Below, piece by piece: positions 50,172-59,306 of a DNA stretch of 64,000 nt (its first letter is position 1; each line of letters starts with the position of its first letter). A program made the position numbers and the translations under genes. This DNA is from Streptomyces sp. NBC_01428 (GTDB lineage Bacteria; Actinomycetota; Actinomycetes; Streptomycetales; Streptomycetaceae): the NCBI RefSeq assembly GCF_036231965.1, contig NZ_CP109499.1, positions 4,960,001 through 5,024,000 of the forward strand, written 5' to 3'. The notes below the pieces were generated by a model. The model saw only the letters and a list, made by a program, of their open reading frames with translations. It had not been told where the DNA came from and made no database searches.

Positions 50172-51254
50172 ATGCCAGCCCAATCGGCTTCCCCGGCGCT
50201 GCTGCGAGCCGTCGCGGTGAGCGGTGACGCGGACGCGGTCGAGGGGCCGCTCCACGGCTACCACCACGAGACGTACGTCTTTCCCCTGCCGGGCGGGGAC
50301 GAGGAGGACGGGCAGGTCCGCTGGAAATGCCGGGAGCCGCACCCCGATCTGCTCTGGTTCGACCGGCGGTGCTTCGCCTCCGAGGAGCAGCTGCTCCGGT
50401 CCCTGGAAGGGCGGATCGAGGGCATCCCCGAGCTGATCGACGCGGGGACCGCCCGCCTCCAGCGGTTCGTCGAAGGCCACACACTGGGCGAGTTGCACGG
50501 GTCCGGTACGGAGGTTCCCGAATCGCTCGTCCAACAACTCATCGCCCTGTTCAGCCAGTTGGCGGCCGTCCGGCCCGGCTCCCTGTCCGCCGAGCGGACC
50601 TGCCTCCCCGAGGACCGTGCCACCGAGGCGGACAGCTCGGGCTTCCTGGAACGGCTGGTCCTGTTCACGGAGGAGCGGGTGTACCGGCGGAACCTGCCCC
50701 GCTTCGCCGGTCTCTTCCACGACCTCGGGCTGGACGACGACTCCTTCAAGAAGCTCCGCAAACAGGTGGCGGGCCTGACCGAGCGGCCCTTCTGCCTGCT
50801 GCACGCCGATCTCCACCGCGAGAACTTCGTGGTCGACGCCGACGGCCGGCTCTGGACGATCGACTGGGAGCTGTCGATGTTCGGCGACCCCCTGTACGAC
50901 CTGGCCACGCACCTCTACCTGATGCGCTACCCGGCGGACCAGGAGACCGGGGTGATCGCGCGGTGGCGCGAGGCCGTCGACGGCGTCACCCCCGGCAGCT
51001 CGGCCGGGTACGCCGACGATCTGCCGAAACTGCTCGCTTACAAGCGCGCCCAGTCCGTGTTCACCGACGTCATCCGGACGGCCCTGACACTGGCCCCGGC
51101 GCCGGGACCCGTGCCCGACGGGGAAGCCCTCGACCGGGCGGGTCGCAGGATCGGGAGAGTGCTGATCGCCGCGGAGGGACCGCTGGAGATCGAGAAGACG
51201 CCGGACGTGGACGCCATCACGACCGCCCTCGAAGCGTGGTGCCGGAAGGTCTGA
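50172..51254 (+). CDS. Aminoglycoside phosphotransferase-like kinase
   Basis: 360 aa from the ATG at 50172 (MPAQSASP) with a GAGAAC ribosome site; a GTG at 50157 is possible. The kinase catalytic motif is HADLHREN (H-x-D-x4-N), and the metal-binding aspartate is in TIDWELS. The N-terminal Lys region is less clear. The family covers small-molecule kinases, including choline and aminoglycoside kinases. It follows the devAB locus but has its own gap and possible promoter. Confidence 0.85.
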   Translation: MPAQSASPALLRAVAVSGDADAVEGPLHGYHHETYVFPLPGGDEEDGQVRWKCREPHPDLLWFDRRCFASEEQLLRSLEGRIEGIPELIDAGTARLQRFVEGHTLGELHGSGTEVPESLVQQLIALFSQLAAVRPGSLSAERTCLPEDRATEADSSGFLERLVLFTEERVYRRNLPRFAGLFHDLGLDDDSFKKLRKQVAGLTERPFCLLHADLHRENFVVDADGRLWTIDWELSMFGDPLYDLATHLYLMRYPADQETGVIARWREAVDGVTPGSSAGYADDLPKLLAYKRAQSVFTDVIRTALTLAPAPGPVPDGEALDRAGRRIGRVLIAAEGPLEIEKTPDVDAITTALEAWCRKV

Positions 51255-51309
51255 CCCGGCGTGGTGCCAGGGCACTGGCCCGGACTGGCGGTACGCCGAT
51301 GCCGCCTCC

Positions 51310-52293
51310 TCACACCCCCAGTACAACCTTCCCCACCACACCCCGCCCCTCCACCGCCGCGTGGGCCTCGGCTGCTCGGTCCAGGGGGAACACCTCGCCG
51401 ATCACCGGGCGCAGGCGGCCCGCCGCCGCTTCCGTCAGTGCCGTCGTGGTGTGGCGGTGCAGGTCGGCGGGGGTGAACTGGACGTCGGTGATGCCGAAGA
51501 GGGTGACGGCGCGGCGGCGGGCCTCGGCCGGGTCGACGGGGGAGAAGCCGCCGGTCGGTGCCCCGTGCGCGGAGAAGCGGCCACCGTCCGCCGTCAACGC
51601 GAAGGCGGCCAGGCCGAGTTCACCGCCCACCCCGTCGAGGACCAGATCGGCTGCCTCCGGCCGGCCCCCAGCGCCTCCGCCGAGAGCAGTGCGCGCGGTG
51701 TCCGTCCAGCCCGGGAGCGTCACGTCGACGACCGCGTCCGCGCCCAACTCCCTTACCAGGGCGAGCTTCTCGGCTCCCCGGGCCGCCCCGACCACCCGTG
51801 CCCCGCGGGCGTGCGCCAGTTGGACGAGCAGGGTGCCCATGCCTCCGGAGGCGCCGAGGATCAGGACGCGGTCCGTGGCGCCGAGGCCGGTCAGTTCCAG
51901 CAGGCCGGCCGCGGTGACGCCGTCGTGGACGAGGGCTGCGGCGGACGGAAGACCCAGCGCGTCCGGCACGACGGTCAGGGCCGTGACCGGCGCGACGGCC
52001 CGTTCGGCGTAGCTCCCTTCCACGAGCGCCGTCACCCGGCGGCCGAGCCACTCCTCCGGGACCTCGGGCCCGAGGGCGCCGACCACCCCCGAGACCCCGC
52101 CGCCCGGGACGTACGGAGGCGTCACGTCGAAGAACTCGCCGCCCCAGCCCGCCCGGATCTGGGTCTCCACGAAGATCGTGTCGGAGTACGCCACCTCGAT
52201 CAGGACCTCACCGGGCCCCGGCACCGGATCGGCGGCCTCCACCGTGACGAGCACCTCGGGACCCCCGAACTCCTTCACCTGTACAGCTCGCAT
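51310..52293 (-). CDS. Zinc-type NADPH:quinone oxidoreductase (MDR family)
   Basis: 327 aa. The N-terminal GroES-like domain and a Rossmann domain with LGASGGMGTLLVQLAHARGA are present. The zinc ligand cysteines of classical alcohol dehydrogenases are absent, so it is a quinone-reductase type. It is divergent from a TetR gene, and the shared gap holds a palindrome, so it is probably the TetR target. Confidence 0.9.
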   Translation of the reverse strand: MRAVQVKEFGGPEVLVTVEAADPVPGPGEVLIEVAYSDTIFVETQIRAGWGGEFFDVTPPYVPGGGVSGVVGALGPEVPEEWLGRRVTALVEGSYAERAVAPVTALTVVPDALGLPSAAALVHDGVTAAGLLELTGLGATDRVLILGASGGMGTLLVQLAHARGARVVGAARGAEKLALVRELGADAVVDVTLPGWTDTARTALGGGAGGRPEAADLVLDGVGGELGLAAFALTADGGRFSAHGAPTGGFSPVDPAEARRRAVTLFGITDVQFTPADLHRHTTTALTEAAAGRLRPVIGEVFPLDRAAEAHAAVEGRGVVGKVVLGV

Positions 52294-52355
52294 CAGTCGC
52301 TCCTCGGCGTGATCGCGGATGTCGGCGAGGGGGTGGCCCCTCGCGATCAGTGTTC

Positions 52356-52377
52356 GACCTCAAGCCCGGTTGAGGTC
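52356..52377. promoter_or_regulatory. Operator between the quinone reductase and tetR genes
   Basis: GACCTCAA (52356-52363) and TTGAGGTC (52370-52377) are perfect 8-bp arms with a 6-bp GC-rich centre, in the 139-bp divergent gap. It is the likely binding site for the adjacent TetR protein. The half-site also resembles redox-type MerR operators. Confidence 0.75.
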
Positions 52378-52432
52378 AAGCGCCCGGATCGCGGGGCGCG
52401 TGCGGCCTCCGGCAATGCGTACGCTCGAGGCC

Positions 52433-53062
52433 ATGAGCGACACCGGACTGCGTGAACGCAAGAAGCAGCGCATGTACCAGGAGGTCTCCGAGACCGCGAT
52501 CGGCCTCTTCCTGGAGAAGGGGTTCGACGCCGTGTCCGTCGCCGAGGTCGCGGCAGCCGCCGAGATCTCCAAGCCGACGCTGTTCCGGTACTTCCCCACC
52601 AAGGAGGACCTCGTCCTGCACCGCTTCGCCGACCACGAGACGGAGGCGGCGCGCGTGGTCGAGGAGGGCCGCGCGGACGGGCGGTCCGCGATCGACGCCC
52701 TGCGCGCGCACTTCCTCGACGGACTGCGGCGCGAGGACCCCGTCACCGGACTCAGCGCGCACCCCGCCGTGCTCGCCTTCCACCGGCTGCTCTACGGGAC
52801 ACCCGCACTGGTGGCCCGTCTCGGCGGATACCTGGAGCGGTCCGAGGCCTCGCTCGCCGCGGTGCTCGCCGAGCCCCTCGGTGACGGGCTCGAAGCGCGG
52901 CTCGCCGCCGGGCAGATCACCGCCGTACGCCGGATCCTCGCCCTGGAGAACTGGCGGCGGATCGCCGACGGCGAGCCGGTGGACGCGGTCCGCCCGGACG
53001 CCGTGACCGCCGCCGAGCGGAGTTTCCGACGGCTGGCGGCGGCCCTTCCGGAACTCGCCTGA
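52433..53062 (+). CDS. TetR family transcriptional regulator
   Basis: 209 aa from the ATG at 52433 (MSDTGLRERKK). The HTH (about 25-60) is SVAEVAAAAEISKPTLFRYF. The ligand domain is otherwise diverse. It is divergent from the quinone reductase and probably represses both genes. The inducer is unknown, perhaps a quinone or electrophile. Confidence 0.92.
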   Translation: MSDTGLRERKKQRMYQEVSETAIGLFLEKGFDAVSVAEVAAAAEISKPTLFRYFPTKEDLVLHRFADHETEAARVVEEGRADGRSAIDALRAHFLDGLRREDPVTGLSAHPAVLAFHRLLYGTPALVARLGGYLERSEASLAAVLAEPLGDGLEARLAAGQITAVRRILALENWRRIADGEPVDAVRPDAVTAAERSFRRLAAALPELA

Positions 53063-53139
53063 CGGGAGCGGCACACCCCACCGGGCCTGCCTCGGTAAAA
53101 AATGTTACTCGGTCACGTTATTCGGCTACGCTGGATGGA

Positions 53140-55236
53140 ATGACGCCACCCGACTCCGTCCCCGGGCAAGCCCCCGACGTTCCGCTCGCCCGCTCCCTCG
53201 ACCGTGAGCGCGCCTTCCACGACACCTGCCGCGCCGCCCTCGCCGCGATGGTCGACGGAGCCGAGGAACAGGTCGTCACCGGTGAGGACGTCTCCGCCTC
53301 GGGCGCCGACGCCGAGGTGCTCGGGTACGTACTGCGCAGCCAGGCGAAGGCGTTGCGGGAACTCCCCCAGGGCCCGCTGTTCTTCGGCCGGCTGGACTTC
53401 GATGACGCGCCCGCCGCGGCCGGCGACCACGCCGGGCAGAGCTACCACATCGGGCGGCTGCGGATCAGCGAACGGCCCGCCACCCCGCCCCTCGTCGTCG
53501 ACTGGCGCGCCCCCGTCTCGCGGGCCTTCTACCAGGCGGGCACCCGCGACCCGCAGGGCGTGGCCGTCCGGCGCCGCTTCGGCTGGGCCCCGGGCAGCCG
53601 CGGCGACTCCGCCGACCTCACCGGCCTGGAGGACGAGCCGATCGGAGCGGGCCGGCCGGGTGACCGAGGAGACGGCGCCGACGCGGGCGTGCCCGGAGTC
53701 AGCCGCATCCTCGCCGGGGAGATCGAGCGCCCCCGCGTCGGCCCCATGCGGGACATCGCCGCCACCATCCAACCCGAACAGGACGAGCTGGTCCGGGGTG
53801 ATCTCGCGTCCTCCGTCTGCGTGCAGGGCGCCCCGGGCACCGGCAAGACGGCCGTCGGCCTGCACCGGGCCGCGTACCTCCTCTACACGCACCCCCAGCG
53901 CATCCGGCGCGGCGGACTGCTGATCCTCGGCCCGAACCGGACGTTCCTGTCGTACATCGCGGAGGTGCTGCCCGCCCTCGGCGAGACCGGTGTGCGGCAG
54001 TCGACGATCGGGGAGGAGATCGCGGACCGCCCCGTCACCGGCGAGGACGCGCCGCGCACCGCGGTCGTCAAGCACGACGCCCGGATGGCCGAGGTGCTGC
54101 GCCGCGCGCTGTACGGCCACGTCGGCGTACCGGCCGACTCCCTCGCCGTGCCGGACGGCACATACCGCTGGCGGGTCCCGGTCGGGGTGCTGCGGCGCAT
54201 CGTGGACGGCGTCCGCGCGGAGGAGCCGCCGTACGCCGTCGGGCGGGAGCGGGTGCGGACCCGGGTCGTGCACCATGTGCGGGCCCAGGCAGAACTGCGC
54301 GCCGGTCCGCAGTCGAGCGCCTGGGCGCAGCGGATCGCGCGTGCCCGGCCCGTCAGCGCGTACGTCGACGCGGTGTGGCCCCGGGTGCGCCCCGAGGAAC
54401 TCCTCGCCCGGCTGCTCACCGACGCTGACGCGCTGGAGCGGGCCGCCGACGGCGTGCTCGACGCCGAGGAGCGGAAGGCGCTGCTGTGGGCGAAGCCGCC
54501 GCGCTCGTGGAAGTCCGCGCGCTGGTCCGCCGCCGATCTCGTCCTCCTCGACGAGATCGCCGGGCTCGTCGAACACCCTCAGGGCTACGGCCACTTGGTC
54601 GTCGACGAGGCGCAGGACCTGTCACCGATGGAGTGCCGGGCGATCGCCCGGCGGGCCTCCTTCGGATCGCTGACCGTACTCGGGGACCTCGCGCAGGGCA
54701 CGACTCCCTGGGCGGCGCGCGAGTGGGGTGAACTGCTCGGCCACCTCGGGAAACCGGACGCCGTCGTCGTGCCGCTGACGGTCGGTTTCCGGGTCCCCGA
54801 GGCCGTCGTCCGGCTCGCCAACCAGGTGCTGGAACAGCTCGGCGTGGGCGTGCCGCCCGGCCGATCCCTGCGCCGGGACGGGGAGTTGAGGATCCTGCCG
54901 GTGGGCGACCCGCCGGCCGGGGCCGTCGAGGCGGTACGCGGCGCGCTCGCGCACGAGGGCTCCATCGGTGTGATCGCCGCCGACCCGGACATCGCGGGTG
55001 TCCGCGAGGCGCTCGGGGCGGCGGGGATCGATGCGGCCGGTCCCGACGAACCCGGCGCCCGGATCGCGGTGGTGCCCGCGAGCCTCACCAAGGGACTGGA
55101 GTACGACCACGTCGTGGCCGTCGAACCGGCCGCGATCGCCGAGGCGGAGGAACGCGGACTGCACCGGCTCTACGTCGTGCTGACCCGGGCGGTCTCGCGG
55201 CTCGACGTGGTGCACGCCCGCCCGCTGCCCTGGTGA
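53140..55236 (+). CDS. HelD-type RNA polymerase-associated helicase (UvrD/Rep superfamily)
   Basis: 698 aa. Walker A GAPGTGKTAVGL (about 230), the Walker B region VDEAQDLSP, QGTTPWAAREW and LTKGLEYDHV with YVVLTRA give superfamily-1 helicase motifs. An N-terminal extension of about 200 residues with coiled-coil-like character replaces the normal helicase start, as in HelD. HelD proteins remove stalled RNA polymerase, and actinobacterial members also give rifamycin tolerance. Two TTA(C/T)TCGG repeats lie at 53103 and 53119, before the gene; the 19-bp rifamycin-associated element was not seen. Confidence 0.85.
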   Translation: MTPPDSVPGQAPDVPLARSLDRERAFHDTCRAALAAMVDGAEEQVVTGEDVSASGADAEVLGYVLRSQAKALRELPQGPLFFGRLDFDDAPAAAGDHAGQSYHIGRLRISERPATPPLVVDWRAPVSRAFYQAGTRDPQGVAVRRRFGWAPGSRGDSADLTGLEDEPIGAGRPGDRGDGADAGVPGVSRILAGEIERPRVGPMRDIAATIQPEQDELVRGDLASSVCVQGAPGTGKTAVGLHRAAYLLYTHPQRIRRGGLLILGPNRTFLSYIAEVLPALGETGVRQSTIGEEIADRPVTGEDAPRTAVVKHDARMAEVLRRALYGHVGVPADSLAVPDGTYRWRVPVGVLRRIVDGVRAEEPPYAVGRERVRTRVVHHVRAQAELRAGPQSSAWAQRIARARPVSAYVDAVWPRVRPEELLARLLTDADALERAADGVLDAEERKALLWAKPPRSWKSARWSAADLVLLDEIAGLVEHPQGYGHLVVDEAQDLSPMECRAIARRASFGSLTVLGDLAQGTTPWAAREWGELLGHLGKPDAVVVPLTVGFRVPEAVVRLANQVLEQLGVGVPPGRSLRRDGELRILPVGDPPAGAVEAVRGALAHEGSIGVIAADPDIAGVREALGAAGIDAAGPDEPGARIAVVPASLTKGLEYDHVVAVEPAAIAEAEERGLHRLYVVLTRAVSRLDVVHARPLPW

Positions 55237-55310
55237 CACGGAAGACACGGAAGACGCCGCAGAAACCGAAGACGCCGAAGACATCGAAGGCACCGAAGGC
55301 ACCGATGAAG
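55237..55310. repeat. Imperfect 9-bp repeat tract after helD
   Basis: Repeats of GAAGACACG / GAAGACGCC / GAAGGCACC run from 55240 to about 55300, in the 121-bp gap before the convergent SDR gene. No gene is supported. Confidence 0.7.
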
Positions 55311-55357
55311 TGGATGAAGCCGGTCCCGGTGGTGTCCGCCGGTGTGCCCCGGCCGCC

Positions 55358-56029
55358 TCACCAGGGCAGCGGCCGTCCGTCGCGGAAGAAACCGCCGGTG
55401 GGGCCGTCGTCGGGGAGGGTGGCCGCCCAGAGGACGCTCGCCGCACCCTCCTCGACGGGGCGGCCGCCCGCACCGCCCATGTCGGTGGCGACCCACCCCG
55501 GGCAGACCGCGTTCACCAGGATCCCGTCGGAACGCAGTTCGGCCGCGAACATCCTCGTCAGGGCATTCAGCGCCACCTTCGACGCCGAGTAGGCGGGGGT
55601 CCCGCCGCCCATGCTGGTGAGGGACGCCGCCTCGCTGGAGACGTTCACCACGCGCGGATGGGCGCTCGCGCGCAGCTGCGGGAGCAGCGCCCGGGTCAGC
55701 CGCCAGGGCCCGTACAGATTGGTCTCCGCCGCCTCGCGCACGACATCCAGGTCGGCGCTCACCGCGCGCTGCCAGGTGTCGTACGTGATCGCCGCGTTGT
55801 TGATCAGCACGTCGAGGGCGCCGATGTCGCGGGCCGCCGTCGTGACGTCGTCGTCGGAGGTGACGTCGAGGCGGAGCGGCCGGACGTCCCGCCCGCCGAT
55901 CGCCGCGGCCGTGTCGGCGGCGCCCTTGGCGGACCGGGCCGTCAGGTACACCGTGTGGCCCTCGGCGGCCAGCCGGCGGGCGACCTCGCGGCCGATTCCG
56001 CGGTTCGCCCCGGTGACGAGCGCGATCAC
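55358..56029 (-). CDS. Short-chain dehydrogenase/reductase
   Basis: 223 aa classical SDR. The cofactor motif TGANRGIG lies at 6-13, NNAA is present, and the catalytic Ser and YSASK Tyr/Lys follow. The start overlaps the upstream gene by 4 bp (ATGA), so it is coupled to the F420/hemerythrin fusion. Substrate unknown. Confidence 0.92.
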   Translation of the reverse strand: MIALVTGANRGIGREVARRLAAEGHTVYLTARSAKGAADTAAAIGGRDVRPLRLDVTSDDDVTTAARDIGALDVLINNAAITYDTWQRAVSADLDVVREAAETNLYGPWRLTRALLPQLRASAHPRVVNVSSEAASLTSMGGGTPAYSASKVALNALTRMFAAELRSDGILVNAVCPGWVATDMGGAGGRPVEEGAASVLWAATLPDDGPTGGFFRDGRPLPW

Positions 56030-56880
56030 GAGGGCGCTCCGGCGCCGTCCAGGAGTGGGATCAACTGCTCTTCCTCATAGGTCAGATGGGCTTCGAGTTC
56101 GCCGGTGAGGCGGTCCACCTCGGAGCGTACGCGTGCCGGGTCCGTCTCCCCGGGAGCGACGGCGCCGCGCAGCTCCCCCAGCAGCTCAGCGATCCGCGCG
56201 TGCTCACGGCGCAGCCGCTCCAGGAGGGGCGCGGTCCCCGGTTCGCGGCTTTCGAGGAGGGGGAAGACGCCGAGATCCTCGCCGGTGTGGTGGTTGTGCA
56301 GGCCCTGGCAGAGGGTCAGGCAGTTGACGCGGAGCTGGGCCCCCAGGGTCGCCGTGCCCTGGTCCGCCACCTCCCGCCGGATCAGGGCGAGTTCACGCCG
56401 GAAGGCGTCGTGGACGGCCTTCAGGTACGAGCCAAGGGAGCGGCCGCCGAGGTCGGGCGGCCCGCCCTTGGGGAGCGCGCGCAGGGCGACGACGGGGATG
56501 ACCCGGTCCGTCTTCGCCTGGTAGTCCGCCCACCCCGGATCGGCCTGCACCGCACGGGCGAAGACCCGGTCCCGCTCGTCGCGTCCGAGCACGGTGGCCT
56601 CGGCCTCGTAGGTGAAGACCCCGTCCTCGACGGTCACCCGCGGGTTCGCGAGGAGGTTGCGGAACCAGTCCGGGTCGCGCGGCGCGCCCCCGGCCGACCC
56701 GATGACGAGCAGCCGCTCGCCGCCGTCGGGGTAGTAGCCGAGGGGGGTCGTGTGCGGGGTCCCGGTCCGTGCCCCGAGGGTCGTCAGCAGAATCAGCCGC
56801 GCCCCCTCGAAAGGACCGCCGACGCGTCCGTCCCGGGCCCGGAATTCATCGATGACCTGTTGGTTGAATGGGTTGGGCAT
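56026..56880 (-). CDS. Fusion of F420-dependent nitroreductase-like and hemerythrin domains
   Basis: 284 aa. Residues 1-130 resemble the deazaflavin (F420)-dependent Ddn family (LLTTLGARTGTPHTTPL and APRDPDWFRNLLANP). Residues 145-280 are a hemerythrin-like four-helix bundle: H157, HNHH (195-198), E201, H227 (REHARI) and H265 with E269/E270 (HLTYEEEQL). These could hold a di-iron centre. The two are joined by a short linker rich in Pro and Gly. The gene is followed by the coupled SDR. The combination is uncommon to my knowledge. Confidence 0.85.
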   Translation of the reverse strand: MPNPFNQQVIDEFRARDGRVGGPFEGARLILLTTLGARTGTPHTTPLGYYPDGGERLLVIGSAGGAPRDPDWFRNLLANPRVTVEDGVFTYEAEATVLGRDERDRVFARAVQADPGWADYQAKTDRVIPVVALRALPKGGPPDLGGRSLGSYLKAVHDAFRRELALIRREVADQGTATLGAQLRVNCLTLCQGLHNHHTGEDLGVFPLLESREPGTAPLLERLRREHARIAELLGELRGAVAPGETDPARVRSEVDRLTGELEAHLTYEEEQLIPLLDGAGAPS

Positions 56881-57250
56881 TCTCGGCTTTCTTTTGTTTT
56901 CGGGCAGGGTGAATTACCGCGCACGGAATGTGTTCCGGCCGTCCGCGGTGATGACGGTGAGAAGAGCCCGCCTGCGGGACCACGCCTTCGCGCAAGGGGC
57001 CCAGGCGGCACGCGTACACGCTTCCGCGCAGGTGCGGCACCGCCTACGGAGGCGGGCAGCCCTGTGGGGCACGGCGTCGTACGAGATCAGCGGCTCGCCG
57101 CGGCGCGTGTCTCACGCGGGGGCGCGGCGGAAGCCACTGGGAAAGGGGAAATGCGGGAGGCGGGCCTCTGGCCCGCGCCGGCCTCACTCGGAGGCCGGGC
57201 ACCCAACTCGCTCACGGCGCAAGGCCGACCCGGCAGTCATGGACGCAACC

Positions 57251-57333
57251 GTATTGCCTCCGCACGCGAAAAGGCAATACCTGTTTCCGGTCCCCTTTTC
57301 CGGCGGTGACTGTTCGTTCCGCCGGAAAAGGGG
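57251..57333. terminator. Two strong hairpins downstream of the ECF sigma gene
   Basis: GTATTGCCT (57251-57259) pairs with AGGCAATAC (57272-57280), and CCCCTTTTCCGGCGG (57292-57306) pairs with CCGCCGGAAAAGGGG (57319-57333). Both are perfect. They lie in the 484-bp gap 56881-57364, which holds no supported gene, and probably end the minus-strand sigma message. Confidence 0.75.
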
Positions 57334-57364
57334 AGAGGGGTGACGCGGTGTACGTACGGGGAAT

Positions 57365-58252
57365 TCAGGCGTCGAGCGCGGCGATCTCGATGCGGTGCAG
57401 GTCGTCCGGTTCCGCGACGACCCTGATCTCGGCGATGAGACCGTCCTCCGCGAAGGCGAAGCCGAGGACCAGACCGAGCCGGCCGAAGGGCGCCATGACG
57501 AGTCCGACCGTGCCGTCGAGGAGCGCCGGGCCGGTGAAGCGCGCCCGGCCGGTGGCGGCCATCGCGCCCTTCGCGACCGTGGCCGCCCCGCTGACGAGGA
57601 CCGGTTCGGGCGTCGGGACGACGGAGCGGTCGGCGTGCAGGACGACATCGGGATGCAGCAGGGCGACCAGCGCCTCGAAGTCTCCGCCGCGCGTGGCGGC
57701 CAGGAACGCCTCGACGACACGGCACCGCCGGGCCAACTCGGCCTCCGGCAGCGGCGAGGCGCCCTTCACCCGGCGGCGTGCCCGGCTCGCGAGCTGGCGC
57801 ACGGCGGCCGGTGAACGGTCGAGCAGCGGGGCGATCCCGTCGAACGGCACGGCGAACAGGTCGTGCAGCACGAACGCGAGCCGTTCCGGCGGGGTGAGGG
57901 TGTCGAGGACGACCAGCAGCGCCACGCCGACCGAGTCGGCCAGCACCGCCTCCTCCTCGGGGTCGGCACCGCTCCCGGGGGTGACGGGCCGGTCCGCGAC
58001 CCGTACGTCGAAGGGCTCCTCGTGACGCCGCTCCCGCGCGCGCAGCATGTTGAGACACACCCGCGCCACGATCGTCGTCAGCCAGCCGGCGAGGTTGTCG
58101 ACGGCGTCGGTGTCGGCGCGGGAGGCCCGCAGCCAGGCTTCCTGGACGGCGTCGTCCGCCTCGCTCAAGGAGCCCAGCATCCGGTGGGCGACGGCCCGCA
58201 GACGCGGCCGCTGCTCCTCGAAAAGCTCGGCCGACCACACGATCTCGCTCAC
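57365..58252 (-). CDS. ECF sigma factor with SnoaL-like C-terminal domain
   Basis: 295 aa from a GTG at 58252. Region 2 (HRMLGSLSEADDAVQEAWLRA) and region 4 (LTPPERLAFVLHDLFAVPF, then RSPAAVRQLASRARRRV) fill residues 1-170. The last 120 residues form a SnoaL-like domain (FLAATRGGDFEALVALLHP), which in such sigma factors controls activity in place of an anti-sigma. The WLPEP and DGGGK motifs of ECF41 are missing, so it is a different SnoaL-tailed group. It is divergent from an SDR gene. Confidence 0.9.
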   Translation of the reverse strand: MSEIVWSAELFEEQRPRLRAVAHRMLGSLSEADDAVQEAWLRASRADTDAVDNLAGWLTTIVARVCLNMLRARERRHEEPFDVRVADRPVTPGSGADPEEEAVLADSVGVALLVVLDTLTPPERLAFVLHDLFAVPFDGIAPLLDRSPAAVRQLASRARRRVKGASPLPEAELARRCRVVEAFLAATRGGDFEALVALLHPDVVLHADRSVVPTPEPVLVSGAATVAKGAMAATGRARFTGPALLDGTVGLVMAPFGRLGLVLGFAFAEDGLIAEIRVVAEPDDLHRIEIAALDA

Positions 58253-58254
58253 CG

Positions 58255-58281
58255 TGTCACATTCCCTTCGTCCCGGGTGTC
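58255..58281 (+). promoter_or_regulatory. ECF41-like promoter of the NmrA-type SDR gene
   Basis: TGTCACA (58255-58261), 16 bp, then TGTC (58278-58281). It is close to the ECF41 consensus TGTCACA and CGTC, with one mismatch in the -10 box. It points at the SDR gene. Confidence 0.55.
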
Positions 58282-58356
58282 AGGGCAGTAGAACACCGGA
58301 ACCCGCCGACGGGGCCCGGGTTTTCGGACCCCGGCCCCCACACCCTGGGAGCAGCC

Positions 58357-59199
58357 ATGACGACCGACCCGGCGAACCCGACCGATGTGCCCACCCCCGC
58401 CGCCCTCGACTCCGACAAGCCCCCCACCACCCCTTCGGCGATCCTCGTCACCGGCGGCACCGGCACCCTCGGGAGCCTGGTCGTCCCGCTGCTGCGCGAG
58501 GCCGGGCACCCGGTGCGCGTGCTGAGCCGGCACGCCCGCGAGACGGAGGACGGCGTCGCGCATGTGGCCGTCGACCTCCTCAAGGCGGGGGACGAGGAGA
58601 TCGAGGCCGCGGTGGACGGTGTCGGCACCGTCCTGCACCTTGCGGGCGGCCCCAAGGGCGACGACGTCTCGACCCGCCATCTGCTGCGCGCCGCGCAGGC
58701 CGCGGACGTACGGCACTTCGTGTACATCTCCGTCATCGGCGCCGACCGTGTTCCGCTCGCCTGGCTGCGGACCAAGCAGGAGGCCGAGCGCGCCGTCGCC
58801 GCGTCGGGGCTGCCGTGGACGACGCTGCGGGCGGCACAGTTCAACGAACTGACCCTGAAGATGGTCGCCGGGATGGCCAGACTGCCGGTGTTCCCGGCGC
58901 CGGGCGGGCTGCGGCTCCAGCCGGTGGACGCCCGCGACGTGGCGGCCCGCATCACCGAGCTCACCCTCGGCAGCCCGTCCGGCCTGGTCCCCGACCTCGC
59001 GGGACCGAGGGTCTACGCGCTCGCCGAACTCGCCGACGGCTACGCCCTGGCCCGGGGCAGGCGCCGCCGCCCGCTGCTGCCGGTCCGCATCCCGGGCAGC
59101 GCGGGACGCGCCTACCGCGCGGGCGACAACCTCTCGCTCGCCGGCGCCGACACCGGCCGGCGGACCTGGGAGGACTTCCTGGCCGAGCAGGTGGGCTGA
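58357..59199 (+). CDS. NmrA-like / SDR-family NAD(P)-binding protein
   Basis: 280 aa. The first 25 residues are Pro/Thr-rich, then the Rossmann motif VTGGTGTLGS, YISVIGADRVP and LRTKQEAERAVAASGLPW. It is an atypical SDR without a clear YxxxK. Such genes are frequent partners of SnoaL-tailed ECF sigma factors. The substrate is unknown. Confidence 0.88.
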   Translation: MTTDPANPTDVPTPAALDSDKPPTTPSAILVTGGTGTLGSLVVPLLREAGHPVRVLSRHARETEDGVAHVAVDLLKAGDEEIEAAVDGVGTVLHLAGGPKGDDVSTRHLLRAAQAADVRHFVYISVIGADRVPLAWLRTKQEAERAVAASGLPWTTLRAAQFNELTLKMVAGMARLPVFPAPGGLRLQPVDARDVAARITELTLGSPSGLVPDLAGPRVYALAELADGYALARGRRRRPLLPVRIPGSAGRAYRAGDNLSLAGADTGRRTWEDFLAEQVG

Positions 59200-59306
59200 C
59201 GATGCGGGCCTGCGGGGGCACCGCGGTCCGCCGGCGTCGGCGGGGGACCGCCGCCCGGGCCGGGAAACCCGCTGGACAGCGCAGCACAGCTCTTTAGGAT
59301 CGCCGC

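Noticed and set aside
55233..55592. ORF with a KTPK repeat after helD
   Set aside because: Low-complexity run from the 9-bp repeats; it then runs antisense to the SDR gene.
56750..57343. 197-aa plus-strand ORF in the 56881-57364 gap
   Set aside because: Partly antisense to the F420/hemerythrin gene, Arg-rich throughout, ends inside two hairpins; no support for translation.
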